Source: Andalucia godoyi
Lineage: Eukaryota; Discoba; Jakobea; Jakobida; Andaluciidae
Direction: 5' to 3'
Length of the DNA stretch: 64,000 nt
Assembly: GCA_009859145.1 (NCBI GenBank)
Contig: VRVR01000012.1
Location: forward strand, 186,001 to 250,000
Part shown: piece after piece, positions 29,689-40,750 of the stretch
How positions within the stretch are numbered: the first letter of the stretch is position 1
Layout: each line of letters begins with the position of its first letter
The notes under the pieces: generated by a model
Databases searched by the model: none
What the model was told of the DNA's origin: nothing
What the model saw: the letters and a program-made list of their open reading frames with translations, nothing else
Program-made: the position numbers and the translations under genes

Positions 29689-30020
29689 TCCTTACAGAAC
29701 TCGTCTTCCTCTCGCTCCTGAATATACCCGCAGATACTTTTAATCAAAAAAAGAAGAATGACTCGAAATACGTACGTATGTATGTACGTATGTATGTATG
29801 TATGTATGTATGTATGTGTGTGTGTATGTGTATGTAAATATGGTTGCATGTAGGAGTGTGTAGAGAGACAACAACGATCTGGCTTTTGTTGGCAGCTTAA
29901 AACTCCTAACAGAAGAAAAAGATGTGAATTTGGTGAAATAAAAAGATCCGGCAGATTTCTCGAAGTGTGTCTTTTTAATTATTATTTTTTAATTTACGAA
30001 CGATGATGCGTTCAGTTTCT
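29689..30020. other. Spacer with (TATG)n tract
   Basis: A TATG/TACG tetranucleotide run at about 29773-29836, otherwise AT-rich. No gene seen. It holds the promoter of the Gln-Ala protein and the 3' flank of the M16 protease gene. Confidence 0.4.
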
Positions 30021-33000
30021 TCAATCTTCATCGGACTGCACAAAGGACTCGACGTCGTGAAGTGACCATCCAGAAGCTTTCATCTGTTGCGCCATTGCGG
30101 GCCCGCAGCTCATGACATGCAGTGCATCGGACCGGGACAAGAACGGAACAAGGTACTTTTGCGCTGCACTGCGGACTTGGTCAACGGTGACATTCATTAC
30201 TTTTGCATCGCTGGAAAATCCCTCGGCCAGAGACGACAATCCCATAAACGTGCATCCGAGTCCTCGGCGCAGAATATTGATTGGTGTGGAAACAAGCGAC
30301 TGCTGTCGGAAGACAATGGACGCCCGGCCGTCGATGACGCTGTCTTCCGTCAAGTACTCCAGGCTGCGAGCCAGGACGGCAGCGGCATGCTCAAGGGCTT
30401 CAAGAGGACGACTCGTTTCGGAGATGTTTAGGACAATGGCATTCCAATGGATTGAATAAGAAATCGCGGCATGATATGCAAGACCATGCCCGCGGATCTC
30501 TTCGTACAGCGGCCCTTCAGTCAGGGAAAGGGCTTCGCATGCAATCATGAGAGGAAAAAACTCGGGATCTGACCGAAGGACTGCAGCAGGGACAATCACT
30601 TCCACAAACGCTGACTCCACACCGCGAACAGATATTGCCATTTTCGCATTATGGTGCTTGGAATGTCTGAAGGGGCGGAACAGGAAATTGGACAGATAGG
30701 TGATGAGCATCCGCTTCGAGCCAAAATGCTGCATCAGAGAAGAAACAAGGGTCGTCATCACAAGATCTTCGGACGGACAGCCGATTTGCACAAAGACAGG
30801 GGCAGATGTAGACATGTATTTTGCAATTTTGGAAAGGCTTCGCACTGCTTCTTCGGGATTGGATTTAGCTCTTCGCAACAGCGGCTCCTGCACAAACGGC
30901 GAAATCGACCGAAAGTTGGAGCTGCCGCGGCTTGCTTCCGTCAAGCGACCGGCAAGGAAGTCGCACACTGCAGAACCGTCACGCAGGCCCTCAGAAATAT
31001 CTGTGTGTAGATTGTGAGACATGGACGAGATGCGATCTGCAGAAAAGATAACAGTCTCAAACAGGTGTCGGCACCAATATTCAACTTGGCTGACCTTCGT
31101 CGATTCAACACAGAAATAAACGAACAGAAAATCCGGATAAGAAGAACAGGAGAAGACAGCATTCCCCAGACCAACAGCACATTCAAAAGATATCAAATCT
31201 TGCTGCAGTCGTTTGACCACTTCTTGATAGGACATCACATTGTTCGTTGAAGGATCAAGACGATCGGAAGAGAACAGCAGTTCTTGGAAAAGCACAAGGA
31301 ACGGTCTCAATGCATTCGGCAGCTGTGTGGTATCGAAAACAAGTCGAACATGCACGAACTGTGTCGGCAGGGTTACTGTCTGCAGCAGAACATCGCTGAA
31401 TGGAAAACGGTCCGATACACCTTGCAATGTCTGCCCGACGGACGGAGAAGAGTTGTCCAAATTATGAATCCAACTGTCACAGACTGGGGCATGTTTCTCA
31501 ACCGCTGCTTTCTCAAGATTGCAAGTGGCCGTTGGAAGGGCAGGATATGGGGCTTTGAGAGACATGGATGGCTGTGTCACAACCTCTACATGTGGATTCA
31601 CCAGGAGCCATTTCCTGATGGCATCTCGGAAGACCTGGTCACCTTGCTCCGTCGTGCGCAGCAAATCATCGTATACTTCAAGAACCGCAACGTGCTTTCC
31701 AATCGGGTTCTGCGCCGTCGTCTTGGCGCCTCCAAGAAGTTCTTGGTAAAGGACATCTGTGATAAGCAAGTCGACCACAGTTTCCAGCGGGTTGTCTTCC
31801 AGCGTCTCCAGATACTTGATCTTCTCCCTTTTGATGACACGCTGCATGTACTCGATTCCCTGCGATAGTCCATTGTCCGCAATTCGCTCCAAGATGCTGA
31901 ACAGACGATCTCGCAGCACACCAGGCGCTAGGTAATTTGGAGCATCTTCTGCTTGACCCGAAGAAGAGGATGTGGAGGATGCAGACGCCTGAGGCGAGAA
32001 GTCGTCATCTTCTTCCTCTTCGCCATCTCTGTCGCAATCATCCGCCAATGCAGACCCAGAGTCGGACATGCTGGATGCGTCTGTCGTCGCAGAACTGCGT
32101 TCAGAATCCGAATCAGGCTGATCTCCATTGGAAACACCCGTAAAAATCAGGCTAAAAGAAGATTCACTGAACAAATTGAAAGTAAAATCGATTCCGCTCG
32201 CAATCGGATGCTTGCATTCGACGAATTCCTGCATCAGGACTTCTGCTTCCGATCCCTGGAGGTATGAAAAAAGACACTCAAGCACCATGATCTCTCGGAT
32301 GTTCAAGAAATGAGGCCCTCGCCAAGCAATAGCAACAGATCCGGTTCGTTCATCTGGAGAAGAAAACTCGACCGTCGCCTGCTGGGAGGCTTGCATGGGA
32401 GAGAGCTGCGTCGACCATGGCCGAGGATGTGTGTCCACATGGTGCACAGGAAAGTCGACGCGCTCAATGGATTGCATAACGGACTGCTTGTCACACTGTC
32501 CCAGAACAATGATCGCGCAATTATCGACACGATAATATTTCTGGTGATAGTCTCGTACTTCCTGTGCCGTCAGACTCGGCATGTCAAGAATTGATCCGCC
32601 ACTGTCATAGCAATACGAAGACTCTGGATACAGCCGACTTCTCAATGCATTCTCCAGCAAGTCTGCTTCCGTGAACTGGCGAGCTTCCATTTCGGAAAAG
32701 ACAACCCCGGAGTACGCATTCTTGCTCCTGTCGAACGAGACAACTTCGGTCTCGAAGTTCTCATCGGTGATGAGAGGATTGAATATGTGATCCAGGAAAA
32801 CAGGAAGAATCTTTTCAAGCCCTTCAGCGCTTGCGGTTCTGATTCCGTAACTCGTGTAGTCCCATGCCGTGTACGCTTCCGTTCCCGTTGACAAGCTGGC
32901 CATACAAATCGGAAGCGGAGGGAAAGCAAGCCATCAGCATCACGCAATGTAAACAGAAACAGAAACAGAAACAGAAACAGAAACATACCATCGAGTTGCC

Positions 33001-33266
33001 AATCGATCCAACAGGCCTCGCTGAGGATAGTGCTTCGATCCAAGAAATACCAGATGCTCCAACGTGTGCGGGAGTCCTTTGTTGTCGTGCGGTTCTGTAG
33101 GGATGACGACGTTTAATTCGCACAGAGGACCCGGGATGGGACAGAAAACAAGTCGCAAGTTGGAGCGTTTGTGCAGATACACGTCAATTGGTACTCCACA
33201 GTCTGCACTGGGAGAAAACGAAGGCAGTCGAAGCGACGAAATCAAATCGTACATATTGTGCGACAT
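30021..33266 (-). CDS. M16-family (Cym1/YOL098C-like) zinc metallopeptidase, two exons
   Basis: Exons 33266-32989 and 32895-30021, intron 93 nt (donor GTATGT, acceptor GGCCAG, phase 2), give 1050 residues. Splicing rebuilds DRLATRCLSTGTEAYTAW, matching the conserved RCLA-GTNAWT block of yeast YOL098C-type proteins. The inverted zinc motif HTLEH is in exon 1, and the distal Glu ligand is probably in GVVFSEMEA. Four M16 domains are expected, split by an acidic Ser-rich insert (bases about 31950-32120). Starts at 33266 (MSHNMYDL) or 33296 (MRFGRRFVRK, more basic) are both possible. A TATATA at about 33313 lies just upstream of both. Oligopeptide-degrading activity is expected; the compartment is not determined. 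Confidence 0.92.
32950..32985 (-). repeat. TTTCTG tandem repeat inside intron
   Basis: About six hexamer units (reading the coding strand) fill much of the 93-nt intron of the M16 protease gene and may supply its polypyrimidine tract. Read through, they would encode an artificial Val-Ser repeat. Confidence 0.85.
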
Positions 33267-33694
33267 TTTCCTAACAAATCGGCGTCCAAATCGCATGCAG
33301 AATGCACCACACACTATATAAAAAACCCTCTTTTTCTCTTTTTCCAATGCGCAGACAATAAGAGATTCCAAAAAAAAAACCAAAAAAAAAACCCTGAAAG
33401 AACGAAAAGGAGAAAGAAATCAGGAGGAAAAGATCCAGAGGTTTCGCGGGATACCGCCGTGCTGTAGTGTGCACACACACTGTAGCCAGCTGTTCCACCG
33501 CTTGTCAAGAGTCCAGAAAATCCTTGGAAAAACGCCTTAATTTTCCTATTTGATGATGCCAATGATGGCGATGATTTATGTAATTTCTTTTTTCCTTCAC
33601 CGAGAGCATTTTTTGTTGTTAATTTTTTCTCTTCCTTTTTTCGCTTCCACTCGTGGCGAACGTACAAGCTGTGAAGAATCTGAATCTGGGAAAG
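33267..33694. other. Divergent promoter region M16 protease / DEUBAD gene
   Basis: Holds a TATATA at about 33313 on the protease side, poly-A runs at 33370-33393 and a pyrimidine-rich stretch just before 33695. No gene seen. Confidence 0.4.
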
Positions 33695-34567
33695 ATGGAC
33701 GTGTCTACTGCGCAAGGAGCGTTGGCTGAAGCTAGCGTCGTTGTGGCGGACACGAATGATGCTGGTGTTCCAGCAGCCAAGCGTCGGTATTCTCGGAAGC
33801 GGCCATCAAGAACAAAAGACGAGAAGACGGCTGTGCCAAGTGGACCTCCTCAGGACATAACGCTTGGCGAGTATATCAAAGTCGCTTCTGGAATGGACAG
33901 GGCCTGGATTCCTCCGTCCCTGTCGTCCTTCCTCGGTTCTTCTGGACTTCCAGTGAATCCGACAGTTTCGCTGAATGCTCTGGCACCGACGTTGGAGGAA
34001 CGAGACCTCGCTGATAGAGGACTCGGGAATCCCGGAGACCTTGCTTCAACTGATCTATTCTCAGGAGTCAACGAGGATCCGCGGCAGAAAAATCACATTG
34101 AACACGTTCGAGAACCCGTTTCCACACACGACGGCTCCTGTTTCTTTGTCCCTGTCAAAATGCTGCAGCTGGAGTCGTTGCAGGCTGTACTGAATGAGAA
34201 AGTATGGATGGAGAAATTATCGGGAGAGGAGCGAAATTATCTAAAGTCGTTCTTACCTTCGCAGGCGGATCCAGAGCAGTGTGCGAAGGCGGTGTTGGGA
34301 GGACGGGACGTGTATTTTGGAAATCCACGAGACATCTTTTTCACGAAGTTACAGCAAGGACAGTACCATCCGTTCGTCGCGAGAGAAAAGGCGGCTGCAG
34401 ATCTTGCAGCAAAGGCTGACTATGCATATCGTGTGCGCATGTACCATAACCTGATGGTTAAATCGGCGAGGACATCTCTATTGGGGAAGGTGCCTCTGCA
34501 GTACCCGCATGTCGTCGCCCTTGCAGATGCAGAGACTGACTCCGAACTGTCAGATATGGACAAGTAG
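33695..34567 (+). CDS. DEUBAD-domain protein (NFRKB/INO80G-like)
   Basis: 290 residues. The DEUBAD domain sits at about residues 155-275: VKMLQLESLQAVLN, then VWMEKLSGEERNYLKSFLP, then FGNPRDIFFTKLQQGQYHP. The last segment matches NFRKB's FGNPLHIAQKLFRDGHFNP. In animals and plants the NFRKB DEUBAD holds and inhibits the deubiquitinase UCH37 in the INO80 remodelling complex. The N-terminus is disordered with a basic patch (KRRYSRKRPSRTK) that suits nuclear import. The winged-helix and long tail of animal NFRKB are absent, so this is a short version. The start is the first ATG in frame. Confidence 0.88.
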   Translation: MDVSTAQGALAEASVVVADTNDAGVPAAKRRYSRKRPSRTKDEKTAVPSGPPQDITLGEYIKVASGMDRAWIPPSLSSFLGSSGLPVNPTVSLNALAPTLEERDLADRGLGNPGDLASTDLFSGVNEDPRQKNHIEHVREPVSTHDGSCFFVPVKMLQLESLQAVLNEKVWMEKLSGEERNYLKSFLPSQADPEQCAKAVLGGRDVYFGNPRDIFFTKLQQGQYHPFVAREKAAADLAAKADYAYRVRMYHNLMVKSARTSLLGKVPLQYPHVVALADAETDSELSDMDK

Positions 34568-34860
34568 ACTTTCTCTGCGCGGGGCTGCTTCAACTGTTTC
34601 TTTGCTGATTCTCGAAGGCCTCTAGAAGTTCAAGTGACAGTTCTTGCTTCTTGCGGTTCTTCGGTGCCAACGACAACAATCTGGGGAGATTTTCGGAATG
34701 AACCGCGATAGTTCCGCAGCCGTCAAGCAGTGTCCAGTGAAGATCTGATACAACTCGGCGGGGAAGTCCTTCAAAAAGACATCCGTTTACACTGCTTCTT
34801 TGGTTCTTCGTTTTCCCCCTCTGTGCAACAACAAATGTAATTGAACGCCAGTTCATAGAC

Positions 34861-36171
34861 ATGCAGACAGATCCAGTCGAGTTTTCAAGCAAGCCAGTGG
34901 AAACGCGTGCCCGAAGCTTCTCTTTCTCAGTACCACCTTTCCGGTCGTCCTCTAATCGGTCATTTAAGAGCGTTGACGCTTCTTCTGGCTCTTGGAAGCC
35001 TGTCGATGAAGAGATGGGCGGTGAGAATCCATCGATGAAAAAGCCTCCTCCAGATGTTCCGTCGGTGGTGATCATGAACGATACTGGGGTAGTTTCCCAA
35101 GGCGGTGCTGATCATCCGTCTTACGCACCAGCCTCTTCGATCGAAAAGTTGAAGTCGAACGATGAACTCAACAAGGATAAACACAACATGCACGAGTTTA
35201 TCGGATTTCTGATGTTGTTTCTCCTTTCGATAACCATTCCTGTGACAATAGTGTCTGTGATTTCGCATCGAAGTCTGTGGTTGACATATAATGCCAATAT
35301 ATTTTGGACGATTCCAACAGGGATTGGCGTCACGCTGTGCATTTGGTATCTTACGTCCAAGTTTCGAATATGGCTGCTGAGACGGAACAACTTTACTGAA
35401 GAAGAGATTCGAAGCATCGTGCAGCACCGGAACAAGGAATTTCCTCTCGCGGAAATGCGGAGTCGGCACACCAGCCACTGTTTGCGAGTCTGCGATGGCA
35501 TTCCGAGGAAACTCAATCATGTCTTCACGACATTCTTCAATCTCTTCTTCGTGTCGTTTGCCATCACCGACAACAGCGTCCGTATCCAGACAGCAATTGT
35601 GGGGCAAGTCCTGAATATTATTGTTTCGGCGCTGGTCTACCGATCCGACGGGTGGATTGCGTCGTCACCATTTTTCGGTTCGTCTTCCCGTATTCGCGAT
35701 GGTCGCTGGGGACGTTTGAATTTGATGATCGTTCGTGTTGTTGGCTTGACTGCGTTGTTAATGGTCACTTCGATTTTCTCCTTCCTTCAGGATGACGTCG
35801 ACAAGACACGACAGTCACTTGTCATTGTCTATGCTTATATTCCGACAGCGTGCGGTGACGCTGCAGGCGAAGTGATCGGTTCTTTGTTTGGGAAAATAGA
35901 ATTCAAAGTTTGGGGAATCGGAGAAGTGAATCGCAAGACGGTTGAAGGGACAACTGCGGTATTTTTGTTTTCCATTGTGCCCATGCTCATTGTGTCATGT
36001 ATTTATGAAGTGGATGATTTTACGATTTATCGGTTTTGGTTGATCCTCATCATGTCCGTGGTTTCTACGGTGCTGGAAGTTATCAGCCCTCGAGGCACAG
36101 ACAACTGGACCTTGCCGACTGCAAACGCAGCAATTGCATATCTCTGGGTTTCGCAAGGGAACCCAATTTAG
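34861..36171 (+). CDS. Polyprenol/phytol kinase- or CDP-DAG synthetase-like membrane protein
   Basis: 436 residues. A disordered hydrophilic N-terminus (about 110 residues) is followed by seven or eight TM helices. Signature blocks are CGDAAGEVIGSLFGK, GIGEVNRKTVEGT and VLEVISPRGTDNWTLP. These match the cytoplasmic nucleotide- and Mg-binding motifs of the CTP-dependent lipid-alcohol kinase / CDP-diglyceride synthetase superfamily (dolichol, phytol and farnesol kinases, DGK1). The substrate cannot be read from the sequence; an isoprenoid alcohol or diacylglycerol is most likely. A membrane location is clear. A short antisense frame overlaps the first 215 bp and is judged spurious. Confidence 0.8.
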   Translation: MQTDPVEFSSKPVETRARSFSFSVPPFRSSSNRSFKSVDASSGSWKPVDEEMGGENPSMKKPPPDVPSVVIMNDTGVVSQGGADHPSYAPASSIEKLKSNDELNKDKHNMHEFIGFLMLFLLSITIPVTIVSVISHRSLWLTYNANIFWTIPTGIGVTLCIWYLTSKFRIWLLRRNNFTEEEIRSIVQHRNKEFPLAEMRSRHTSHCLRVCDGIPRKLNHVFTTFFNLFFVSFAITDNSVRIQTAIVGQVLNIIVSALVYRSDGWIASSPFFGSSSRIRDGRWGRLNLMIVRVVGLTALLMVTSIFSFLQDDVDKTRQSLVIVYAYIPTACGDAAGEVIGSLFGKIEFKVWGIGEVNRKTVEGTTAVFLFSIVPMLIVSCIYEVDDFTIYRFWLILIMSVVSTVLEVISPRGTDNWTLPTANAAIAYLWVSQGNPI

Positions 36172-36653
36172 CGATGAATTTAATAATTAAAATAACACCA
36201 AGTCTTTTTCTTCCTCGTGCATCTCGAATCTGTCGGATGTCGTGAAAGGCGGGGGCTCGGAGCTCGGACCTCGAAGCCTGTCGATGAAACGATGGGCTTG
36301 CTTTTCGCGAGATGGGGACGAATTCAAGAACAGAAAAAGAAACTGTGTGTCCAAATAAAAAATGCAGAGAATTTAAGAGGTCAACATGAATTACACAAAA
36401 GCACGCACACACACAAAAAAAAAGACACTACTACATCTCCATTGCACAGAACTGACAGAAAAGAGTAAGGCGAGGCACGGCAACCCACGCGAAACGAGTA
36501 GCCCATGTTGGACATTTCATGTGTGCATTGTGCCCACATCTCATTCAAAATCCAAAACCTCTTTACAAGGGATCTACAAAGATGCCCATGCATCCACAAA
36601 CACACAAACACAGAAAAACACACACATACACACATACACACATAGAGAAAACA
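36172..36653. other. Convergent spacer with ACAC-rich tracts
   Basis: 3' flanks of two convergent genes. CA-rich runs lie at about 36405-36425 and 36595-36650. No gene seen. Confidence 0.4.
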
Positions 36654-37746
36654 CTACGACGCGGCCATGTTAATCCTTGCTGTGCTGGGAAAGCTGTTGT
36701 TTCCAACAATCTTTGCACCCTCCGAAGCTTCCAATTTGCACGGACCCTTGAAGACAATGGTGTTTGCATCTCTTCCTGGAAAAGGCATCCCGGTCTTAAG
36801 AAGCATGGGATGCAGAGCATTCTGCGATGAAACACAGCCGCCGCGAATCGTGAACTCGCAGGAACCGGAACCCGAGATTGCTCTTTTCCCACTTACTGTG
36901 CAGTTGATGAGTTCGGCCTTCACACCTCCAGCGCACTCGATGGCCGTTCCATTCTTGCAGATGATATGGCAATTCTGCAGCGTCAGCGTTCCGGACCCTC
37001 TTGCTCGGATGCAGACTTCATCTGCAATGATAATGCCTCCGGATATGGACAGCTTGACAGAACCCCCTACAGTGACTCCTTCCTTCGCTTGGATTTCGCA
37101 ATCCGTAAGTGTCAGGTATCCGTTTCCGCTCTTCTGTACACCAATATTTGCGGCTTTCACATGGCACCCCATCAGCGTAAGATTGGACGAGCCGCGAGCA
37201 GTGACGCCGTCCTTTTGGGAATCGACCAAAATGTCGTGATACTCGGCCGTCCCACTTGGATTCTCCACATAAAGCCCCTCATTTCCACCCGCAAGCTGGT
37301 TGGGCACTGCACGGCCCCCTCGGGCAAAAGACAAGTGGCAGTTTTCGCAGATGCGCTCTGCAGTTACCCAGTTTGGCAGTTGAACGTGTGCAAAGCAGCA
37401 CGATGTGCAAAATATCTTTCCGCAGTTTCGACAATGATGCTATTCATGGAATAATTGCAAAAAAAGAGGGGGGGGAAAAAAGCATGTTAGACGCAAACAC
37501 TTCACAGTCGGAAACACCACCCCATTTTCCCCAACCATGGGCTTCACAAGAATGTGCAATTTCATGAACCAAGGGGCACGAGGCACGAGACGCGAAGAGG
37601 GGGGGGAAAAACTGAGAAAGACATACCTTGCGATTCACAAGAGAAAATGACGCTTTGCAACCTTTGCAAGACTTCACGTCCTTGTCCGATTCCCATTGAG
37701 GACACTCCTTTGTAACAGGCGCATTTGCAAGCACCATTTCCGCCAT
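36654..37746 (-). CDS. FYVE zinc finger plus parallel beta-helix protein (two exons)
   Basis: Exons 37746-37627 and 37439-36654 with a 187-nt intron (donor GTATGT, acceptor AATAG, phase 0) give 301 residues. The intron splits the FYVE finger; splicing joins SFSLVNRK to HHCRNCGKIFC and makes the canonical R-K-H-H-C-R-x-C-G core. A WESD segment (WxxD motif) precedes it and ERICENC (RVC motif) follows. All eight zinc ligands are present, so binding to PI3P on endosomes is expected. Residues about 85-290 are a run of roughly 22-residue strands with G-x-L-x-L-x-x-C-x-I periodicity (SNLTLMGCHV, GYLTLTDCEI, GTLTLQNCHI), typical of a right-handed parallel beta-helix. I do not recall this pairing as a known family. 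Confidence 0.88.
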
Positions 37747-38378
37747 TTCCCAAACCAAACCAAACCAAACTAAACTAAACTAAACTAAACTAAACTAAGC
37801 TGAAGCCACACGCAAACTCCAACTCAAACTTAAATTCAAATTCAAATTCAAATTCAGATGATTCAGAAAATAATAGCAAATAAGAAAAATAGAAATGCTC
37901 TCAATTTTGGAGAAGTGCGCAGATCAGAATTGTAATATAAAGATATAAAAGAAAGAAAGAAAGGGGGGGAAAAATACGAGAAGATCAAGACTGAACGGAC
38001 TGAAATGAAATGAGCGGAAGGAAAAGGATTGAATAAACGAAGTGAAATGAGATGAAGATAGAACGCGCAAAGATGAGAGCGGAAAGATTTTATGTCGGAG
38101 TTTTGAGTTTTTTATTTTATTATTTATTATTTGGATTGTCAGAGCACATGTGAGTTCTGACTTCTGAGCAGGTTTTTTTTTTAATATTATTATTAAAAAA
38201 TTGCTTTTGATTCTGAAATGACAAATACGTCAAGCCTCAAGCTGCCTCATGTAGTCTGTTTCTGTTCCCGCCAGATGCACAGTTTTGCATTTTTTTTCTC
38301 CATTTCTTTAATGCTTTCATTACTTTCATTTACTTTCATTTCTTCGTTTCTCCAAAAGGGAAAAAAAGCGCACCGAGA
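37747..38378. other. Divergent spacer with short tandem repeats
   Basis: Holds AACTA pentamer repeats (about 37764-37797) and TTCAAA hexamers (about 37830-37855), then AT-rich DNA with no gene. Promoters for the FYVE gene (-) and DUF4211 gene (+) lie here. Confidence 0.4.
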
Positions 38379-40718
38379 ATGCCAAAGGAGATTTTACAAA
38401 AACAAATTTCTAAAAGATTCGACATGCGCGATCTGGATTTCCATCTGGATGAAGATCATCGACACGGATTAAAGAAACCTACAACGCGGACATTGGAACG
38501 GCCTTTGAAGCGCCCGAGAAAATCCTCCGTCTTGGATTCTGAAGATGCCAAGGAATTTGTGCCAAGCCCAGGCGACGAGGACGACGAGGACGGGGACGAG
38601 GACGAGAACAAGGATGGCAGTAACGGTGACAATGATGAAAGCGATGGTGCCATTCATGATCGGCTCCGGCGCAGTCCAAAGGACACGACCAATTCAAAGA
38701 GCCGGCGCAAATCTTCGACGAAGGGTGTAGGTGCAAGAGTGTCATCTGCTTCTGCGCAGCAAGCAGATAAGTCCAAACGGCCGAATCGGCGGTCGATGCC
38801 GGACGATGACGACAGCGATCGCGATAATAGCAGCGACTTGACGGGCGGTGCGCATCGAAGAAAGACATCGAGCGCGCTTTTGGATGAAGAAGATGATGAC
38901 GATCTTCCTGCTCGATTAAGAACAAAGACAATGATCGGAAATTCTGTGCTGGACGACGACAATGAGGATGATGATCATCAAGAAGAAGATCACGGTCGAA
39001 ATCGTTGCAATCGGAACCAATTGGGAGGAACCAAAGGATCTTCGACGAAAAGGCGAACAGCAGACACTCGTTCTAGTTCCAAAGGTCGGACGAAAGAGTA
39101 CTATGAAGCTCCAAAGCGGAAAAGAGGACCAGCGGTTGTCGCTCCAGAAGAACGTGGCCATCCTCGAAGAGACGAGTATCCCTCTGATGATTCCTTTATT
39201 GTCGACGAAATTGAGTATGATGACGACTATGACTTGTCAGACGAGGAGCCGTCGAGCAATTTGCCATTTCATGCATCGTTTGAAACGGAGGAGAGAGTTG
39301 GGCCAGTGCGCTTGGATGATGAGCAGCTGTTTCCTATTTACATCCAGTTTTTGATTTCGACACTGCTGGATAGAGACTTTGTTGCCAGCTTGAATCAGTC
39401 TCCTGAGAACAAGGCGTATTTCATGACCGCATTGCGAAAGGTCGAAGACGACATCAATTTCCGAAAATCCTCGCTGGTGGATTCAGCTGCTTGGACGTCC
39501 GAGTTTCGAGACATCCTGAGCAAGCTGCCGTTTATCGATGCAGGAGACGCGTGCCAGGGGCTCCATCCAACATGCCAGGCATGTGGCAGGGCAAACCACC
39601 CTGCCAACTTTGTTCTGCACTTGTCAGGTATCCGATACGACACATTCAGATTGGGAACCAAGCACAACGAATGGAGACTGACTCATGGCAAGGTGTGGGA
39701 GGAACGCAAATTCCTCGTTGGTCGGTTCTGTTTGGTGCGCTCTCTTGTTTGGCACCGAATGCATCACATGAAGTTCCATCTCATGCGCCAGCTTTTCTTT
39801 CACATTGAACAGCTTCGCTCAACAAAGTCTGGAAAGCGTGCCGTCGGGCTGTCTTGGCAGCACCTGACAGACGTGATCCTTGGAGATGAACATTATATGC
39901 GGCATCTACGTGTCGGATATGATAGAATCTTGAAGGCCAGCGAGTCGTACATATTCTTTGATGGAATTGGAGCAGGGGATTCTTCTTGGGAAAAGGAGCT
40001 TGGAACATACTCAGAGAGAGAGGATATGGAGGCTCTGTCACTTCCGCCATTTATGTTGGTGGTCACCCATGAAGAGTCGGATTCCGAATCCGAGGCTGAC
40101 CACCATCTGTCGCCAAAGAAGACGACTCGGGGAGGCAAGCTCCGGAAACACCCGTTGAATGTTCACCAGCACGATGATCTCTTTGACAAGGATGAAGAAC
40201 CGGTTGGGGGGTCCACGACAAATGTGGTTATCACAAGATCCGAAGATGATGCGTCGAACGAGGAACTGGAGCCCGGTGTTGTGCTGCAAAGAGTTTCGCG
40301 GCACGATCGCAAGTCGTCCGACAAGGACGATGAATGGCCTGTCGGAGAAGAAGAGCCAGTAAGTGATCAATCCGACGACGTCGTCCAGATTGTTCGTCAA
40401 AGGGGAAATCCGCGCGAAGAACAGAAACTCACAAACGTTCTAAAGGCGGCAGCAATCCAGAAGTCCAAGCAGGCAACGCAGAATGTGGAAATCGATCCAA
40501 TGGACGAATACGACCCCGAGGTGGTGTCGAGCAACAACAAGAAACCGGGGAGTTCGAAAGCAACAATGTCCCTGCAAGTCAAATCCAGAAAGCGGGTACT
40601 TGATGATGATGATGATGATGAGCTGGGAAATGAGACAACAGATTCCGCGTCCGACGTATTCATCGATTCCGATTCTAGCGAAGCAAAGGCTCCGCAGTCA
40701 AAGAAGAAACGGTTATAG
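38379..40718 (+). CDS. DUF4211-domain nuclear protein
   Basis: 779 residues. The N-terminal 300 residues are disordered, acidic and full of basic patches (LKRPRKSS, AKPKRKRG-like), as in chromatin proteins. The DUF4211 domain spans about residues 310-500. It starts at LDDEQLFPIYIQFLISTLL and includes a CQACGRANHPANFVL zinc-like segment and the FLVGRFCLVRSLVWHRMHH block with its Cys and His, all typical of this family (animal QSER1/PRR12 and fungal proteins). The tail is again acidic and Ser-rich and ends KKKRL. QSER1 protects DNA from methylation in mammals; I do not claim that here. Confidence 0.8.
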   Translation: MPKEILQKQISKRFDMRDLDFHLDEDHRHGLKKPTTRTLERPLKRPRKSSVLDSEDAKEFVPSPGDEDDEDGDEDENKDGSNGDNDESDGAIHDRLRRSPKDTTNSKSRRKSSTKGVGARVSSASAQQADKSKRPNRRSMPDDDDSDRDNSSDLTGGAHRRKTSSALLDEEDDDDLPARLRTKTMIGNSVLDDDNEDDDHQEEDHGRNRCNRNQLGGTKGSSTKRRTADTRSSSKGRTKEYYEAPKRKRGPAVVAPEERGHPRRDEYPSDDSFIVDEIEYDDDYDLSDEEPSSNLPFHASFETEERVGPVRLDDEQLFPIYIQFLISTLLDRDFVASLNQSPENKAYFMTALRKVEDDINFRKSSLVDSAAWTSEFRDILSKLPFIDAGDACQGLHPTCQACGRANHPANFVLHLSGIRYDTFRLGTKHNEWRLTHGKVWEERKFLVGRFCLVRSLVWHRMHHMKFHLMRQLFFHIEQLRSTKSGKRAVGLSWQHLTDVILGDEHYMRHLRVGYDRILKASESYIFFDGIGAGDSSWEKELGTYSEREDMEALSLPPFMLVVTHEESDSESEADHHLSPKKTTRGGKLRKHPLNVHQHDDLFDKDEEPVGGSTTNVVITRSEDDASNEELEPGVVLQRVSRHDRKSSDKDDEWPVGEEEPVSDQSDDVVQIVRQRGNPREEQKLTNVLKAAAIQKSKQATQNVEIDPMDEYDPEVVSSNNKKPGSSKATMSLQVKSRKRVLDDDDDDELGNETTDSASDVFIDSDSSEAKAPQSKKKRL

Positions 40719-40750
40719 TTGCAACGCCACAGAACTGTGCAAATGACACA

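Noticed and set aside
34590-35075. 161-codon reverse-strand frame at the start of the lipid-kinase-like gene
   Set aside because: Half overlaps a supported coding region and no homology is recognised; the plausible tail may be chance.
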